A DNA stretch of 64,000 nucleotides from JADLHS01 sp044225555. Its GTDB lineage: Bacteria > Verrucomicrobiota > Verrucomicrobiia > Limisphaerales > JADLHS01. The translations under genes and the position numbers were made by a program. The stretch lies in the NCBI GenBank assembly GCA_044225555.1, contig JBGAIM010000005.1, positions 310,001-374,000 on the forward strand, in the 5' to 3' direction. Below are positions 1 through 8,045 of the stretch, one piece after another. The notes beneath the pieces were generated by a model. That model saw nothing but the letters and a program-made list of their open reading frames with translations, had not been told where the DNA came from and did no database searches. Within the stretch, counting starts at the first letter, position 1, and the number at the start of each line of letters is the position of its first letter.

Positions 1-270
1 TCGTGGACGGCGCTGGGTCGCCATCTCAAGCACGACGCCGAAGGGAACGCGGCGATGGCGGATTTCATCCATGTGGACGGCGCGCGCAACATCATCTACG
101 ACGCGCGTACCAAAGAACGTCGCACGCCCATCGCGGTGGTTGGGCTGCGCGACTCGATTCTGGTGCAAACGGACGATGCCGTGTTGCTGGCTCACAAGAG
201 CCAGGCGCAAAAGGTCAAGGAACTCGTCAAGAAACTCGCCGAAGATGTGAAGTTGAAGAAGCTGGTTTAG
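1..270 (+). CDS. Mannose-1-phosphate guanylyltransferase, C-terminal end (5' truncated)
   Basis: The window opens inside this gene; 89 codons remain before a TAG stop. The fragment starts SWTALGRHL and contains VVGLRDSILVQTDDAVLL followed by a Lys/Val-rich helix. This is the usual C-terminal end of GDP-mannose pyrophosphorylases (the W..L motif, then the beta-helix turn 'G..D...V.T.DA.L'). The family makes GDP-mannose from GTP and mannose-1-phosphate in the cytoplasm for glycan synthesis. The nucleotidyltransferase core lies outside the window, so catalytic residues cannot be checked. A membrane-protein gene starts 9 nt downstream on the same strand. Confidence 0.85.
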   Translation, partial: SWTALGRHLKHDAEGNAAMADFIHVDGARNIIYDARTKERRTPIAVVGLRDSILVQTDDAVLLAHKSQAQKVKELVKKLAEDVKLKKLV

Positions 271-279
271 TCACCCGCC

Positions 280-1002
280 ATGTATCGAAGCCTTGATGCC
301 GGACAGATCGTCCAGACTTGCCGCGACAGCAGTGCGCGGGTCACGGATCGTTTTCCCGGATCAGGTCTGAGCAAAGTCGCGGCGGAACTGCTCGCGGTGA
401 GCGAACACGCAGCGGAGCTTTCCAACTGGCTCGCCAAGCCACAAATGCTCTTACGGGCACTGGCGGGATTGGGAATCATCGCGGTGTTGCTGATTGTCGG
501 CGGCGTCGCGATGACCATGAAACTCCAGTTCACGATCACGAGCGTGGTGGAGTTTCTGCAAGGGGCGGAGGCGGCCATCAACGAAGTGGTGTTCATCGGC
601 ATCGCCATTTTCTTTTTCTTCACGCTGGAAACCCGATTGAAGCGGCATCGCGCGCTCAAGGCCATTCATGAACTGCGCTCCATCGCGCACATCATTGACA
701 TGCACCAGATCACCAAGGATCCGGAGCGGATTGGGAATGTGGTGATGCCGAGTGATTCAACCGTCAAGCGTCCGCAGAATCCCGCCGAGTTGATCCGCTA
801 TCTCGATTATTGTAGCGATCTGCTGGCGCTCATCAGCAAGATCGCCGCGCTGTACGTTCAGAACTTTGATGACCCGGTGACGCTCGCCGCCGTCAATGAG
901 GTGGAGAACCTGACCAACGGCTTATCCCGCAAGATTTGGCAGAAGATCATGATCTTCGATCGCATCCTGGCGCCGAACGTGCCAGTGCCGGCCAGTTCTT
1001 GA
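280..1002 (+). CDS. Conserved two-TM membrane protein of unknown function
   Basis: 240 aa, not recognised as a named family. It has a soluble N-terminus (about residues 1-55), a hydrophobic helix at about 59-80 (GLGIIAVLLIVGGVA) and a second at about 100-117 (VVFIGIAIFFFF). A long helical, charged C-terminal half ends in a short Pro/Val tail. The C-terminal part (HRALKAIHELRSIAHIIDMHQ) looks coiled-coil or bundle forming and is probably cytoplasmic. It starts 9 nt after the guanylyltransferase stop, so the two are probably co-transcribed. No signal peptide or catalytic motif is visible. Confidence 0.75.
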   Translation: MYRSLDAGQIVQTCRDSSARVTDRFPGSGLSKVAAELLAVSEHAAELSNWLAKPQMLLRALAGLGIIAVLLIVGGVAMTMKLQFTITSVVEFLQGAEAAINEVVFIGIAIFFFFTLETRLKRHRALKAIHELRSIAHIIDMHQITKDPERIGNVVMPSDSTVKRPQNPAELIRYLDYCSDLLALISKIAALYVQNFDDPVTLAAVNEVENLTNGLSRKIWQKIMIFDRILAPNVPVPASS

Positions 1003-1029
1003 GCTGATCGCCCAAGGACTCAATCCCCG

Positions 1030-1911
1030 TCAGAATCGCTTCGTCAGCGTCAGCGAAAAGGTCTGTCCTTGGGCGCGGTCTTCCGCCATGAACTCATAGA
1101 GATAGCGGAACGAGACGAACAGCATGGGCTTCGGGAACGCGAGGCTGATTTCGGGGCCGACGGCGGCAACGGAGTCACGAGACGTGGAAGCGCCAGAGCC
1201 TGAGTCGTCGGTCACCTGGAGTTGATAATAACCGACCACGCCCAGGTCAATGGTCTTGGTCACGGATTTGCCGATGCCCCATTCGAGCGTGTAGGCCTGG
1301 CCCGGAGTGATGCCCGTGTTGTCATTTTCAGTGTTGAACTCGTAGCGGTTCAGCGCCGACACGCTCCAGGTTTTTTCCTGGTCAATATACCAAGTGGCGC
1401 CCGCCGTGAGCATGGGCGACCAGAATCCTTTGCCGGTGGGCGGCGAGGGCGGAGCCACTGAATCGCCCGTTGGCGCCCAGAAGCCGGCGCCGAACGAGAA
1501 ATCAAAACGCTGGAGATGCCACGACAATGTGCCTTCGGCGAAGACATCACCGATGCCGAAGTTGCTGTCTCGATCTCCGGCACGGACGTTTTGGTAAACG
1601 AGCGGCAGCAGCGCATCCACACCCAGGTAGCCGCCGAGCAACTGGGCATCGGTGATCCAGATGGCGCGGGGCACGTTCGCGTAGGTGAAAGCGGAAAAAT
1701 TTCCTGGTCCGGTTCGGTCACCCGCTGCGTCATTCAGTCGCGTGGAGTAGTAACCGATGTTGTAGTCGCGAACATACCAACCCGGCGGTGGGAGCGACGC
1801 GCCTTTGAGGCCTTCTGCGCCGGGCACATAATGCGCGGTCGGTTGAGCCAGCAGCGATGCGGGCACCGCCAGCAGGCCGGCGGCGAAAAGCAGACGACTG
1901 ATTGTTTTCAT
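1030..1911 (-). CDS. Outer-membrane beta-barrel protein, Phenol_MetA_deg-like
   Basis: 293 aa with a clear signal peptide (Lys then a Leu/Ala-rich core, cleavage after ...LLAQ). The mature N-terminus contains GAEGLKGASLPPPGWYVRDY, typical of the 'MetA pathway of phenol degradation' outer-membrane family (PF13557), whose members are proposed to take up hydrophobic or aromatic compounds. The body shows alternating aromatic/hydrophobic strands and ends in TLTKRF, a C-terminal Phe as expected for BAM-dependent insertion. It begins 18 nt after the stop of the TrpB-like gene on the same strand, so the two probably form an operon. The substrate is unknown. Confidence 0.8.
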   Translation of the reverse strand: MKTISRLLFAAGLLAVPASLLAQPTAHYVPGAEGLKGASLPPPGWYVRDYNIGYYSTRLNDAAGDRTGPGNFSAFTYANVPRAIWITDAQLLGGYLGVDALLPLVYQNVRAGDRDSNFGIGDVFAEGTLSWHLQRFDFSFGAGFWAPTGDSVAPPSPPTGKGFWSPMLTAGATWYIDQEKTWSVSALNRYEFNTENDNTGITPGQAYTLEWGIGKSVTKTIDLGVVGYYQLQVTDDSGSGASTSRDSVAAVGPEISLAFPKPMLFVSFRYLYEFMAEDRAQGQTFSLTLTKRF

Positions 1912-1929
1912 GATCGTGGGAGTTGCGGG

Positions 1930-3243
1930 TTATACGTCCTGAAGTTTTCCGTGCAAATAGGTTTCGTACGAACTGAGGTCGAGCAAGCCGTGACCAGAGA
2001 GGTTGAACAACAGCACCTGTTTCTTCCCGGCCTCGCGGGCCTTCACGGCTTCGGTGATGACGGCGGCTATGGCGTGGGACGATTCCGGTGCGGGAACGAT
2101 GCCTTCCGTGCGCGCGAACAGGGTCGCTGCTTCGAACACCTTGGTCTGGTGATACGCCTCGGCCTCGATCAATCCCAGCTTCAACGCGTGACTGACCATG
2201 GGTGACATGCCGTGATAACGCAGTCCGCCCGCGTGAATGGAAGGCGGCATGAAATTGTGGCCGAGCGTGTACATCTTCATCAACGGCGTGGTTTCCGCGG
2301 TGTCGCCGAAGTCGTAGCGCAACTCGCCTTTGGTGAGCGAAGGGCACGCCGACGGCTCCACCCCGACGACGCGGTATTTTTTCTTTCCCTTGATCTTCTC
2401 GCGCAGGAACGGAAACACCAGCCCGGCGAAATTGCTGCCGCCGCCGCAACAACCGAAGATCACATCCGGATCTTCGCCGGCCATTTCCATCTGTCGGATG
2501 GTTTCCTCGCCGATGACCGTCTGGTGCAGGCAAACATGATTCAGCACGCTGCCCAGTGAGTATTTGGTGTTGGGCGTCTTGACCGTATCCTCGATGGCTT
2601 CACTGATGGCAATGCCAAGGCTGCCGGGACAATGGGGATCTTGCTTCAGCATCTTGCGACCATACTCGGTTTCATTGCTCGGGCTCGCATGAACCGTCGC
2701 GCCCCAGGTGTGCATGAGCATCCGGCGATACGGCTTGTGATCGTAACTGACCCGGACCATGTAAACATTGCATTCGAGATCGAAGAGCTTGCACGCCATG
2801 GCCAACGACGCGCCCCATTGGCCCGCGCCGGTTTCCGTGGCGAGCCGTTTCGTGCCCGCCTGCTTGTTGAAGTAAGCCTGCGCAACCGAGGTGTTGACCT
2901 TGTGGCTCCCCGCCGGACTGGCCCCTTCGTATTTGTAGTAAATGTGAGCCGGCGTTTGCAGCGCCTTCTCCAAGCGCACTGCGCGCAGCAACGGTGTGGG
3001 CCGCCAGAGCGCGTAGATTTCGCGCACAGGCTCGGGAATTTCAATCCACGGCGCGGCACTGATCTCCTGCTCGATGAGGTTACGTGGAAAAATAGCTTCC
3101 AACGCTTCCGGCGGCATAGGCTGCTTTGTGCCGGGATGCAGCGGCGGTGGGAGCGGCTCGGGGAAATCGGCATTGAGGTTGTACCAGCGGGTGGGAATGT
3201 CGGCCTGCGACAGCGTGAAACGAATGGGTTGGCTCATAAACAT
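1930..3243 (-). CDS. trpB: TrpB2-type tryptophan synthase beta chain (TrpB-like PLP enzyme)
   Basis: 437 aa, longer than classical TrpB1 (about 400) and matching the TrpB2 class. The N-terminal extension before RPTPLLRA is typical of TrpB2. The PLP lysine is K115 in GASPAGSHKVNTSVAQ, ETGAGQWG follows at about 137-144, and the phosphate-binding Gly-rich loop GCCGGGSNFAG is at about 264-274. The family joins indole to serine to make tryptophan; TrpB2 forms usually act without TrpA and are thought to salvage free indole. No trpA, trpC or trpF is near. The ATG at 3243 is used; a second ATG at 3237 is equally possible, as no strong ribosome site separates them. Confidence 0.92.
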   Translation of the reverse strand: MFMSQPIRFTLSQADIPTRWYNLNADFPEPLPPPLHPGTKQPMPPEALEAIFPRNLIEQEISAAPWIEIPEPVREIYALWRPTPLLRAVRLEKALQTPAHIYYKYEGASPAGSHKVNTSVAQAYFNKQAGTKRLATETGAGQWGASLAMACKLFDLECNVYMVRVSYDHKPYRRMLMHTWGATVHASPSNETEYGRKMLKQDPHCPGSLGIAISEAIEDTVKTPNTKYSLGSVLNHVCLHQTVIGEETIRQMEMAGEDPDVIFGCCGGGSNFAGLVFPFLREKIKGKKKYRVVGVEPSACPSLTKGELRYDFGDTAETTPLMKMYTLGHNFMPPSIHAGGLRYHGMSPMVSHALKLGLIEAEAYHQTKVFEAATLFARTEGIVPAPESSHAIAAVITEAVKAREAGKKQVLLFNLSGHGLLDLSSYETYLHGKLQDV

Positions 3244-3476
3244 GCTCGGTAATTGACCAAGTTATGTTCTGCGCTATCTCGCGACAGCTCCAACCCTGCG
3301 CTGCCAAATAATGCGCAGAAATTGTCACGCTAATTGACAGCGCCACGCGCGACGGGCACCTGGCTAATCGTAACTGTAATTTCACGTTTACGAGCGGTGG
3401 AGTCGTGCTAGATTCCGCCACGAGCACCGCGAGCGATGGTCAGACCGGAATGTTGCTTGCCAGCTCGGATTGACGC

Positions 3477-4386
3477 ATGTCGAAGCGCCTACGATCACTC
3501 GCACAACTTGAGTTCCTCTTGCTTTTCCTGTTCGCCGCAGCGGCCCGCGGCGATCTTCAACCCGTCTGGGTGATCGGCGTGGACGAAGACCCTTTTGCGT
3601 CCGGCTACAACGCCACCGACGAGTTTTCCTCCGAGAACTACATCAACGACGTCCGTCCCGGCAAACTTACACGTCTGCCCGGTGATCCACTCTACAATGC
3701 CGGGAGCAACCCCACGGCGGATGATGATTTTTTTGCGCCGGACTTGCCCGATTGGTTTCAACGGACTCACGACCAACCTGCCCGTTACCTTCAACGAACC
3801 GGCGATCGCTTGGGAACGCGCACTCACCGATGGCGACCGGACCAATCGCGTTCACTTCTTTCTCACCAGCGCGCAGGTTGGCGCGCAATCCCAGCTGCGA
3901 CTGAGCTTTGAACTTGTCTGGGGCGGTGTGTGGCTGAGTTTGTCCAACACCAGCGGCGAAGGTTTTGACCAGCACGACGTCACGGTGCGTTTCAAGAACG
4001 GCGCGGGGCAGGGGACACTGCTCTACTCCAATCGGGTCGATCGCGACACGCGCATCATTCTCGATTTTCCCGCGACCAGCGTTCTCGCATCGGCGGGGCC
4101 GAATACAATTGAGTTCGCGCGCGTCGGCCCGAACATCGCCAACATCGGCTATGGGATTCAGTTCGACTACGCGTCGCTTGAAGCCGACACCAATGCGCTT
4201 GATGGCCCCGATGATGTCGGACGAGGCGGCCGGTTGCTGCCGAGCACGGCGGCGGATTTGTACTTTGCGGAACTGCTGCGCTGGTTTGGTGTGTCGCCCG
4301 GGAACATGCCCTACGTTTTGCCAAACGTAGCGAACTTCTGGAATCCAACTTCGCCTGCCCCACCATTGGGTTTTGTCCTGCCGTGA
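3477..4386 (+). pseudogene. Exported protein of unknown function with an internal frameshift
   Basis: An N-terminal part (ATG at 3477; signal peptide with LLLFLFAAAARG, then DEDPFASGYNATDEF) continues in one frame to about 3750. The rest (FNGLTTNLPVTFNEPA, then ERALTDGDRTNRVHFFL to stop TGA at 4384-4386) is in the +1 frame. Skipping the G at 3750 gives a continuous DDDFFAPDLPIGFNGL, so one extra base near 3750 explains the break. The second half has the beta-rich look of lectin-like or jelly-roll modules in verrucomicrobial exported proteins. Repaired length is about 302 aa. The final bases overlap the GTG start of the next gene (GTGA), which suggests translational coupling and a recently functional gene. 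Sequencing error is as likely as a real mutation. Confidence 0.65.
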
Positions 4387-5009
4387 AGCGTGCTGTCTTT
4401 ATCGCTGTTCTTGTCGTTGTCGGTTTGGTCGTTGGAATCTGGTCGGCGCGACGACCAGTCAAGCCGCCGCAACTGGATGCGAATTCGACCAGCACTCCCG
4501 AACGGATCGCCACGAATGCCACCGTCACCACGACAACACCACCGACGCCCGGCAATCCCGGAAAAAGTCCGCTGATCGGTGAAACCATCCTGCGCGGTTA
4601 CGCCGACACAAATCTCCTGCCAGAAAACGATCTCACCCTGATGTCGCGGTTGATGGAGAATTCGTTGCTGCTTTTGAAGTCATCCGCGAATCGTCCCTTG
4701 AGTGCGAACGAGGACTGGGCGGATTTGTTGCGAGGAAAGAACGCGGCCCAGGAACAGTTTCTCCCAGCTGTCCATGTCGCCTTGAACACTGACGGCCAGT
4801 TGGTGGATCGCTGGGGAACGCCCTTATTTTTCCACGCTTTAGGCAGCGGGCGTTACGAGCTTCGTTCTGCCGGCCCGGACAAAAAGCTGTGGACCGCCGA
4901 TGACCTCCATCGAAGCGCCGATGGCTCGTTCCGCCGGGGTGCGGAGTTGAATTCCCCAAGCCTCTTGGAAACAGCTACTCGCGGACGGTCGCCTTCAACT
5001 GCGCCTTGA
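4383..5009 (+). CDS. Membrane-anchored protein with pseudopilin-like C-terminal motif
   Basis: 208 aa, GTG start at 4383 overlapping the upstream stop (GTGA). The N-terminus is a single hydrophobic helix (about residues 4-20, VFIAVLVVVGLVVGIW) followed by a Thr/Pro-rich linker (about 25-60). The C-terminal part contains DRWGTPLFFHALGSGRYEL, then RSAGPDKKLWTADDL. The pattern D-x-W-G-x-P-[F/Y], then 'S-x-G-x-D-x-x-x-x-T-x-D-D', matches the C-terminal calcium-loop region of type II secretion GspG-like pseudopilins. The usual prepilin cleavage motif is not evident, so this may be a membrane-anchored relative. Its last 35 nt overlap the convergent pheT gene. Confidence 0.7.
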   Translation: MKRAVFIAVLVVVGLVVGIWSARRPVKPPQLDANSTSTPERIATNATVTTTTPPTPGNPGKSPLIGETILRGYADTNLLPENDLTLMSRLMENSLLLLKSSANRPLSANEDWADLLRGKNAAQEQFLPAVHVALNTDGQLVDRWGTPLFFHALGSGRYELRSAGPDKKLWTADDLHRSADGSFRRGAELNSPSLLETATRGRSPSTAP

Positions 5010-7431
5010 ATGCCTCCACGACTTTCGCGTGCGCGGCATTCACTTCGTTATCCGTCAGGGTCTTGTCGGCGGCTCGATAGGTGAACGCGTAGGCGAGACT
5101 CTTCTGTCCCTCCGGCACGTGCTTGCCGCGGAACACGTCGAACAACTCCACAGTTTCCAAGTTAGCAGGTTTAGCCTGCTTCACGGCTTGTAGCACCGCA
5201 TCATGCGTAGTGGCTTCCGTCACGATCATTGCCACATCGCGTCGGCTTGACGGGAATTGTGGCAGCGGCTTGAACGACCTGGCTGGATTGCGACGCGCGA
5301 GCAGTTGGTCGAGGTTTAGCTCTGCCAGGAGCACAGGATCTCGCAGATCGCATTTCTTAGCTAGCACAGGTGAAACCAAGCCCAATTCACCCAACGGCAG
5401 CTTGCCGCCAAGTGCAATCGTAGCGGATTCGAGGAACAACGCCGTGCTCTCGGCGCGCCGCGCGAACGTGACGCCGCGCACCCCGAACTGTTCGAGGAAT
5501 TCCTCGACTAAACCTTTCAAGTCGGACGAATCGAATTTCGCCTGGCGCTCTTCACCGCTCCAGAAAGAGACGTGCCGCTGGCCGGTGAGGGCGATGGCCA
5601 GACGCCGCTCTTCCTTCGTCGTGCCGTTGGGGGAAAGAAACGCCCGACCGACCTCAAACAAGGCCACATCGTAATTCTTGCGCGTCACATTGTGCCGCAG
5701 CGAATGAACCAGCCCGGGCAGCAGGCTTGGCCGCAGGACATCCATGTCGGAACTCAATGGGTTGGCGAGCGCAACGATTTCCTCATCCTTTGCCCCTCTC
5801 GCTTCACCTCGCGAAATGAGCGTTTGTCCTTGAGCTTCGTTAAGGCCGAGACCGGTAAGGATACGGCGCGCTTCGCTGATCTGGTCGTAAACCGAATCAA
5901 ACGCGTTCGTGCCAATCGCGCCGCGCGGCGGCGTGGCTGGCACTTTGGCCAGACCGTGCAGCCGTTCGATCTCTTCAATCAAGTCGGCTTCGCGCTTCAA
6001 GTCCACCCGCCAGGTGGGAATCTGGAAGGTGGTCGGCTCGGTTGGAGCGTCGTCGCCAACGGGACGGGCCTTCCGGTTCACCGCCTTCAAGCCGAGTTGC
6101 CCGAGATAGAATTCCATCTCCTCCGGCTTGAGGGTGATGCCCAAAAGTTCGTTGACCTTGTGGTGGCGTAAAGTGATTTGCTTCGGCTCGGCTGGTACTG
6201 GATACGCGTCCACGACGCCCTCTGCCAACTGCCCACCCGCCGTTTCCAAAATCAATTGAGCCGCCCGCTGGCTCGCCCAATTGGAAATGCCCGCATCAGC
6301 GCCGCGCTCGAACCGATAACTGGACTCGCTGCGCAAACCGAGTTGCTTGCTGGTGCGGCGGATGTTGGTCGGCGAGAAATAGGCGCTCTCGATCAACACA
6401 TCCACGGTCTGGTCGTTAATCTCAGTATTCGCTCCACCCATAATGCCGGCGAGCGCGATTCCCTTCTGCTCGTCGGCAATCAAAAGCATTTCATTTGTCA
6501 GGGTGCGCTCCTGATTGTCGAGCGTTTTGAATTTCTCACCAGCTGCCGCACGGCGAATAACTATGGTCGGCTCGCCGTCTGCGCCTTTGCCGATGAGATG
6601 GTAATCAAACGCGTGCAACGGTTGCCCAATCTCCAGCATCACGTAATTCGTCACGTCCACCACGTTGCTGATGCTGCGGATGCCGACCTTTTCCAAGGTG
6701 CTCTTCAACCAATCCGGGCTTGGACCAATCTTCACGCCCTTCACGACGCGGGCCGTGTAGCGTGGGCAGAATTCCGCATCCTCAATTTTTACGGAAACCA
6801 AGTCCGCTACAGTGCCGGCGATGGCCGAGAGTCTGATTTCCGGAATTTTCAGCGAATTGCCAGTGATCGCAGCAATTTCCCGCGCGATGCCGATCACGCT
6901 ATTCAGGTCAGGCCGGTTCGGCGTGACTTCCAAATCGAAGACCACGTCACTGCCACTGCGACCAAGATATTCGCCAAACGGCTTCCCAATCGGCGCATCC
7001 GTGGGAAGAATCAACAGGCCATCCACTTGGTCGGGCAGGCCAAGTTCCTGGGGCGAACACATCATGCCCTGGCTGGTGATGCCGAAAACCTTCCGCTCCT
7101 TGATGACGAACGGCTCCTTGTCGCTGGGTTTTAGCGGGAGCGCGAAGTTCGGCAGGATGAGCGGCACCTTGTCCCCGGGCTTGTGATTCTGTGCGCCGCA
7201 AATGATAGTGCGTTCGCCCTTGCCGTCATTGACCTTGCAGACCGAGAGTTTCTCCGAACCCGGCACGGGATCGCGCGTGAGGATCTGCGCCACGACAATG
7301 CCTTCAAACGCGCCGGAAATTTTCTGCACGCCCTCGACTTCGAGGCCGAGCATGGTGAGCCGCTCGACCGTCTCCTCGACGGACCAGTTGAAATCCACGT
7401 ATTGCTTGAGCCAGTTCAGCGTAACTTTCAT
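4975..7431 (-). CDS. pheT: Phenylalanine--tRNA ligase, beta subunit
   Basis: 818 aa, the usual length for bacterial PheT. Order: N-terminal MKVTLNWLKQYV; EMAP/tRNA-binding fold at about 40-150 (VCKVNDGKGERTIICGAQNH); B3/B4 editing region (about 210-390); B5 region (about 400-480); core; and a C-terminal FDX-ACB anticodon-binding domain from about residue 722 (PLPQFPSSRRDVAMIV). With PheS it forms the (alpha-beta)2 enzyme charging tRNA-Phe. pheS is not adjacent: it lies about 8 kb upstream on the same strand (15382-16389), with a metabolic block between them. The ATG at 7431 fits the family N-terminus. Confidence 0.97.
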   Translation of the reverse strand: MKVTLNWLKQYVDFNWSVEETVERLTMLGLEVEGVQKISGAFEGIVVAQILTRDPVPGSEKLSVCKVNDGKGERTIICGAQNHKPGDKVPLILPNFALPLKPSDKEPFVIKERKVFGITSQGMMCSPQELGLPDQVDGLLILPTDAPIGKPFGEYLGRSGSDVVFDLEVTPNRPDLNSVIGIAREIAAITGNSLKIPEIRLSAIAGTVADLVSVKIEDAEFCPRYTARVVKGVKIGPSPDWLKSTLEKVGIRSISNVVDVTNYVMLEIGQPLHAFDYHLIGKGADGEPTIVIRRAAAGEKFKTLDNQERTLTNEMLLIADEQKGIALAGIMGGANTEINDQTVDVLIESAYFSPTNIRRTSKQLGLRSESSYRFERGADAGISNWASQRAAQLILETAGGQLAEGVVDAYPVPAEPKQITLRHHKVNELLGITLKPEEMEFYLGQLGLKAVNRKARPVGDDAPTEPTTFQIPTWRVDLKREADLIEEIERLHGLAKVPATPPRGAIGTNAFDSVYDQISEARRILTGLGLNEAQGQTLISRGEARGAKDEEIVALANPLSSDMDVLRPSLLPGLVHSLRHNVTRKNYDVALFEVGRAFLSPNGTTKEERRLAIALTGQRHVSFWSGEERQAKFDSSDLKGLVEEFLEQFGVRGVTFARRAESTALFLESATIALGGKLPLGELGLVSPVLAKKCDLRDPVLLAELNLDQLLARRNPARSFKPLPQFPSSRRDVAMIVTEATTHDAVLQAVKQAKPANLETVELFDVFRGKHVPEGQKSLAYAFTYRAADKTLTDNEVNAAHAKVVEAFKAQLKATVRE

Positions 7432-7491
7432 CGCGATAATCCCGTTTTCAGCGGCGGAGAGAATAGGCGATGCCGCGGGGACTTCCCAATG

Positions 7492-7526
7492 AAAAAAGCC
7501 CGGCTCGCAGTGCTGCCAAGCCGGGC
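7492..7526 (-). terminator. Intrinsic terminator after leuD
   Basis: On the minus strand an 8-bp perfect GC-rich stem (GCCCGGCT/AGCCGGGC, 7498-7505 with 7519-7526) is followed directly by six T. It lies 20 nt past the leuD stop and before pheT, so leuCD and pheT are probably separate transcription units. Confidence 0.85.
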
Positions 7527-7546
7527 GGGGTTGGGTGGCTGAAGTG

Positions 7547-8044
7547 TCAGGCGGTCGCTTTTTCCAGCACCCGTTTGCGCGTGAAAGGAATCAGGCCGCC
7601 AGCATCAATGATTGCCTGGCGTGATTGGGGCAGCGGCACAATTGAGAACTCCCTGCCCGTCGTCTTGTTCAACACTGAGGTGGTGGTGAACTCCAGTTCG
7701 TCGCCTTCGTTGGCCTCGAGGGTCGGGCAGGTGACCACCCGCAAGCCGAGGTTGATGGCGTTTTGGAGAAAGATGCGCGCAAAACTCCGGGCAACGATGA
7801 TCAACTCGTGCCCCTTCAAGCAGGATACCGCCTGCTCGCGTGACGAGCCGCAGCCGAAGTTCTTTCCGCCCACAAGCACGCTGTCCGGCGGAATCTGTTT
7901 CGCTTTCAACTTCGCGTTGAATGCAGCGTCATCGGCGAACGCGAGCAACGGGGTTTCCGTCGGCAACACGGTGGCCATGTAGCGGCCCGGATAAATCACG
8001 TCGGTCGAGATGTCGTCCCCAATTTTGTAAACCACTTTGCCCAT
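7547..8044 (-). CDS. leuD: 3-isopropylmalate dehydratase small subunit (LeuD, archaeal-type)
   Basis: 165 aa from the ATG at 8044, chosen because AAGGAG (8054-8059) sits 9 nt upstream and the family N-terminus begins here (MGKVVYKIGDDISTD). It has the DDISTDVIYPGRYM swivel-domain start and the GKNFGCGSSREQAV motif. In archaeal-type small subunits the residues after PGRY form the substrate loop. Here they are M-A-T, lacking the Arg reported in homoaconitase loops (YLRT), which favours a hydrophobic side chain on the substrate. It pairs with LeuC, whose stop codon ends one base before this ATG, so the two are translationally coupled. The likely reaction is isomerisation of 2- to 3-isopropylmalate; dimethylmaleate-type hydration is an alternative. 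Confidence 0.88.
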   Translation of the reverse strand: MGKVVYKIGDDISTDVIYPGRYMATVLPTETPLLAFADDAAFNAKLKAKQIPPDSVLVGGKNFGCGSSREQAVSCLKGHELIIVARSFARIFLQNAINLGLRVVTCPTLEANEGDELEFTTTSVLNKTTGREFSIVPLPQSRQAIIDAGGLIPFTRKRVLEKATA

Positions 8045-8045
8045 A

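Noticed and set aside
3244..3476. Possible promoters in the divergent gap upstream of trpB
   Set aside because: Several AT-rich hexamers are present, but no convincing -35/-10 pair could be chosen by eye in a phylum with poorly defined promoters.
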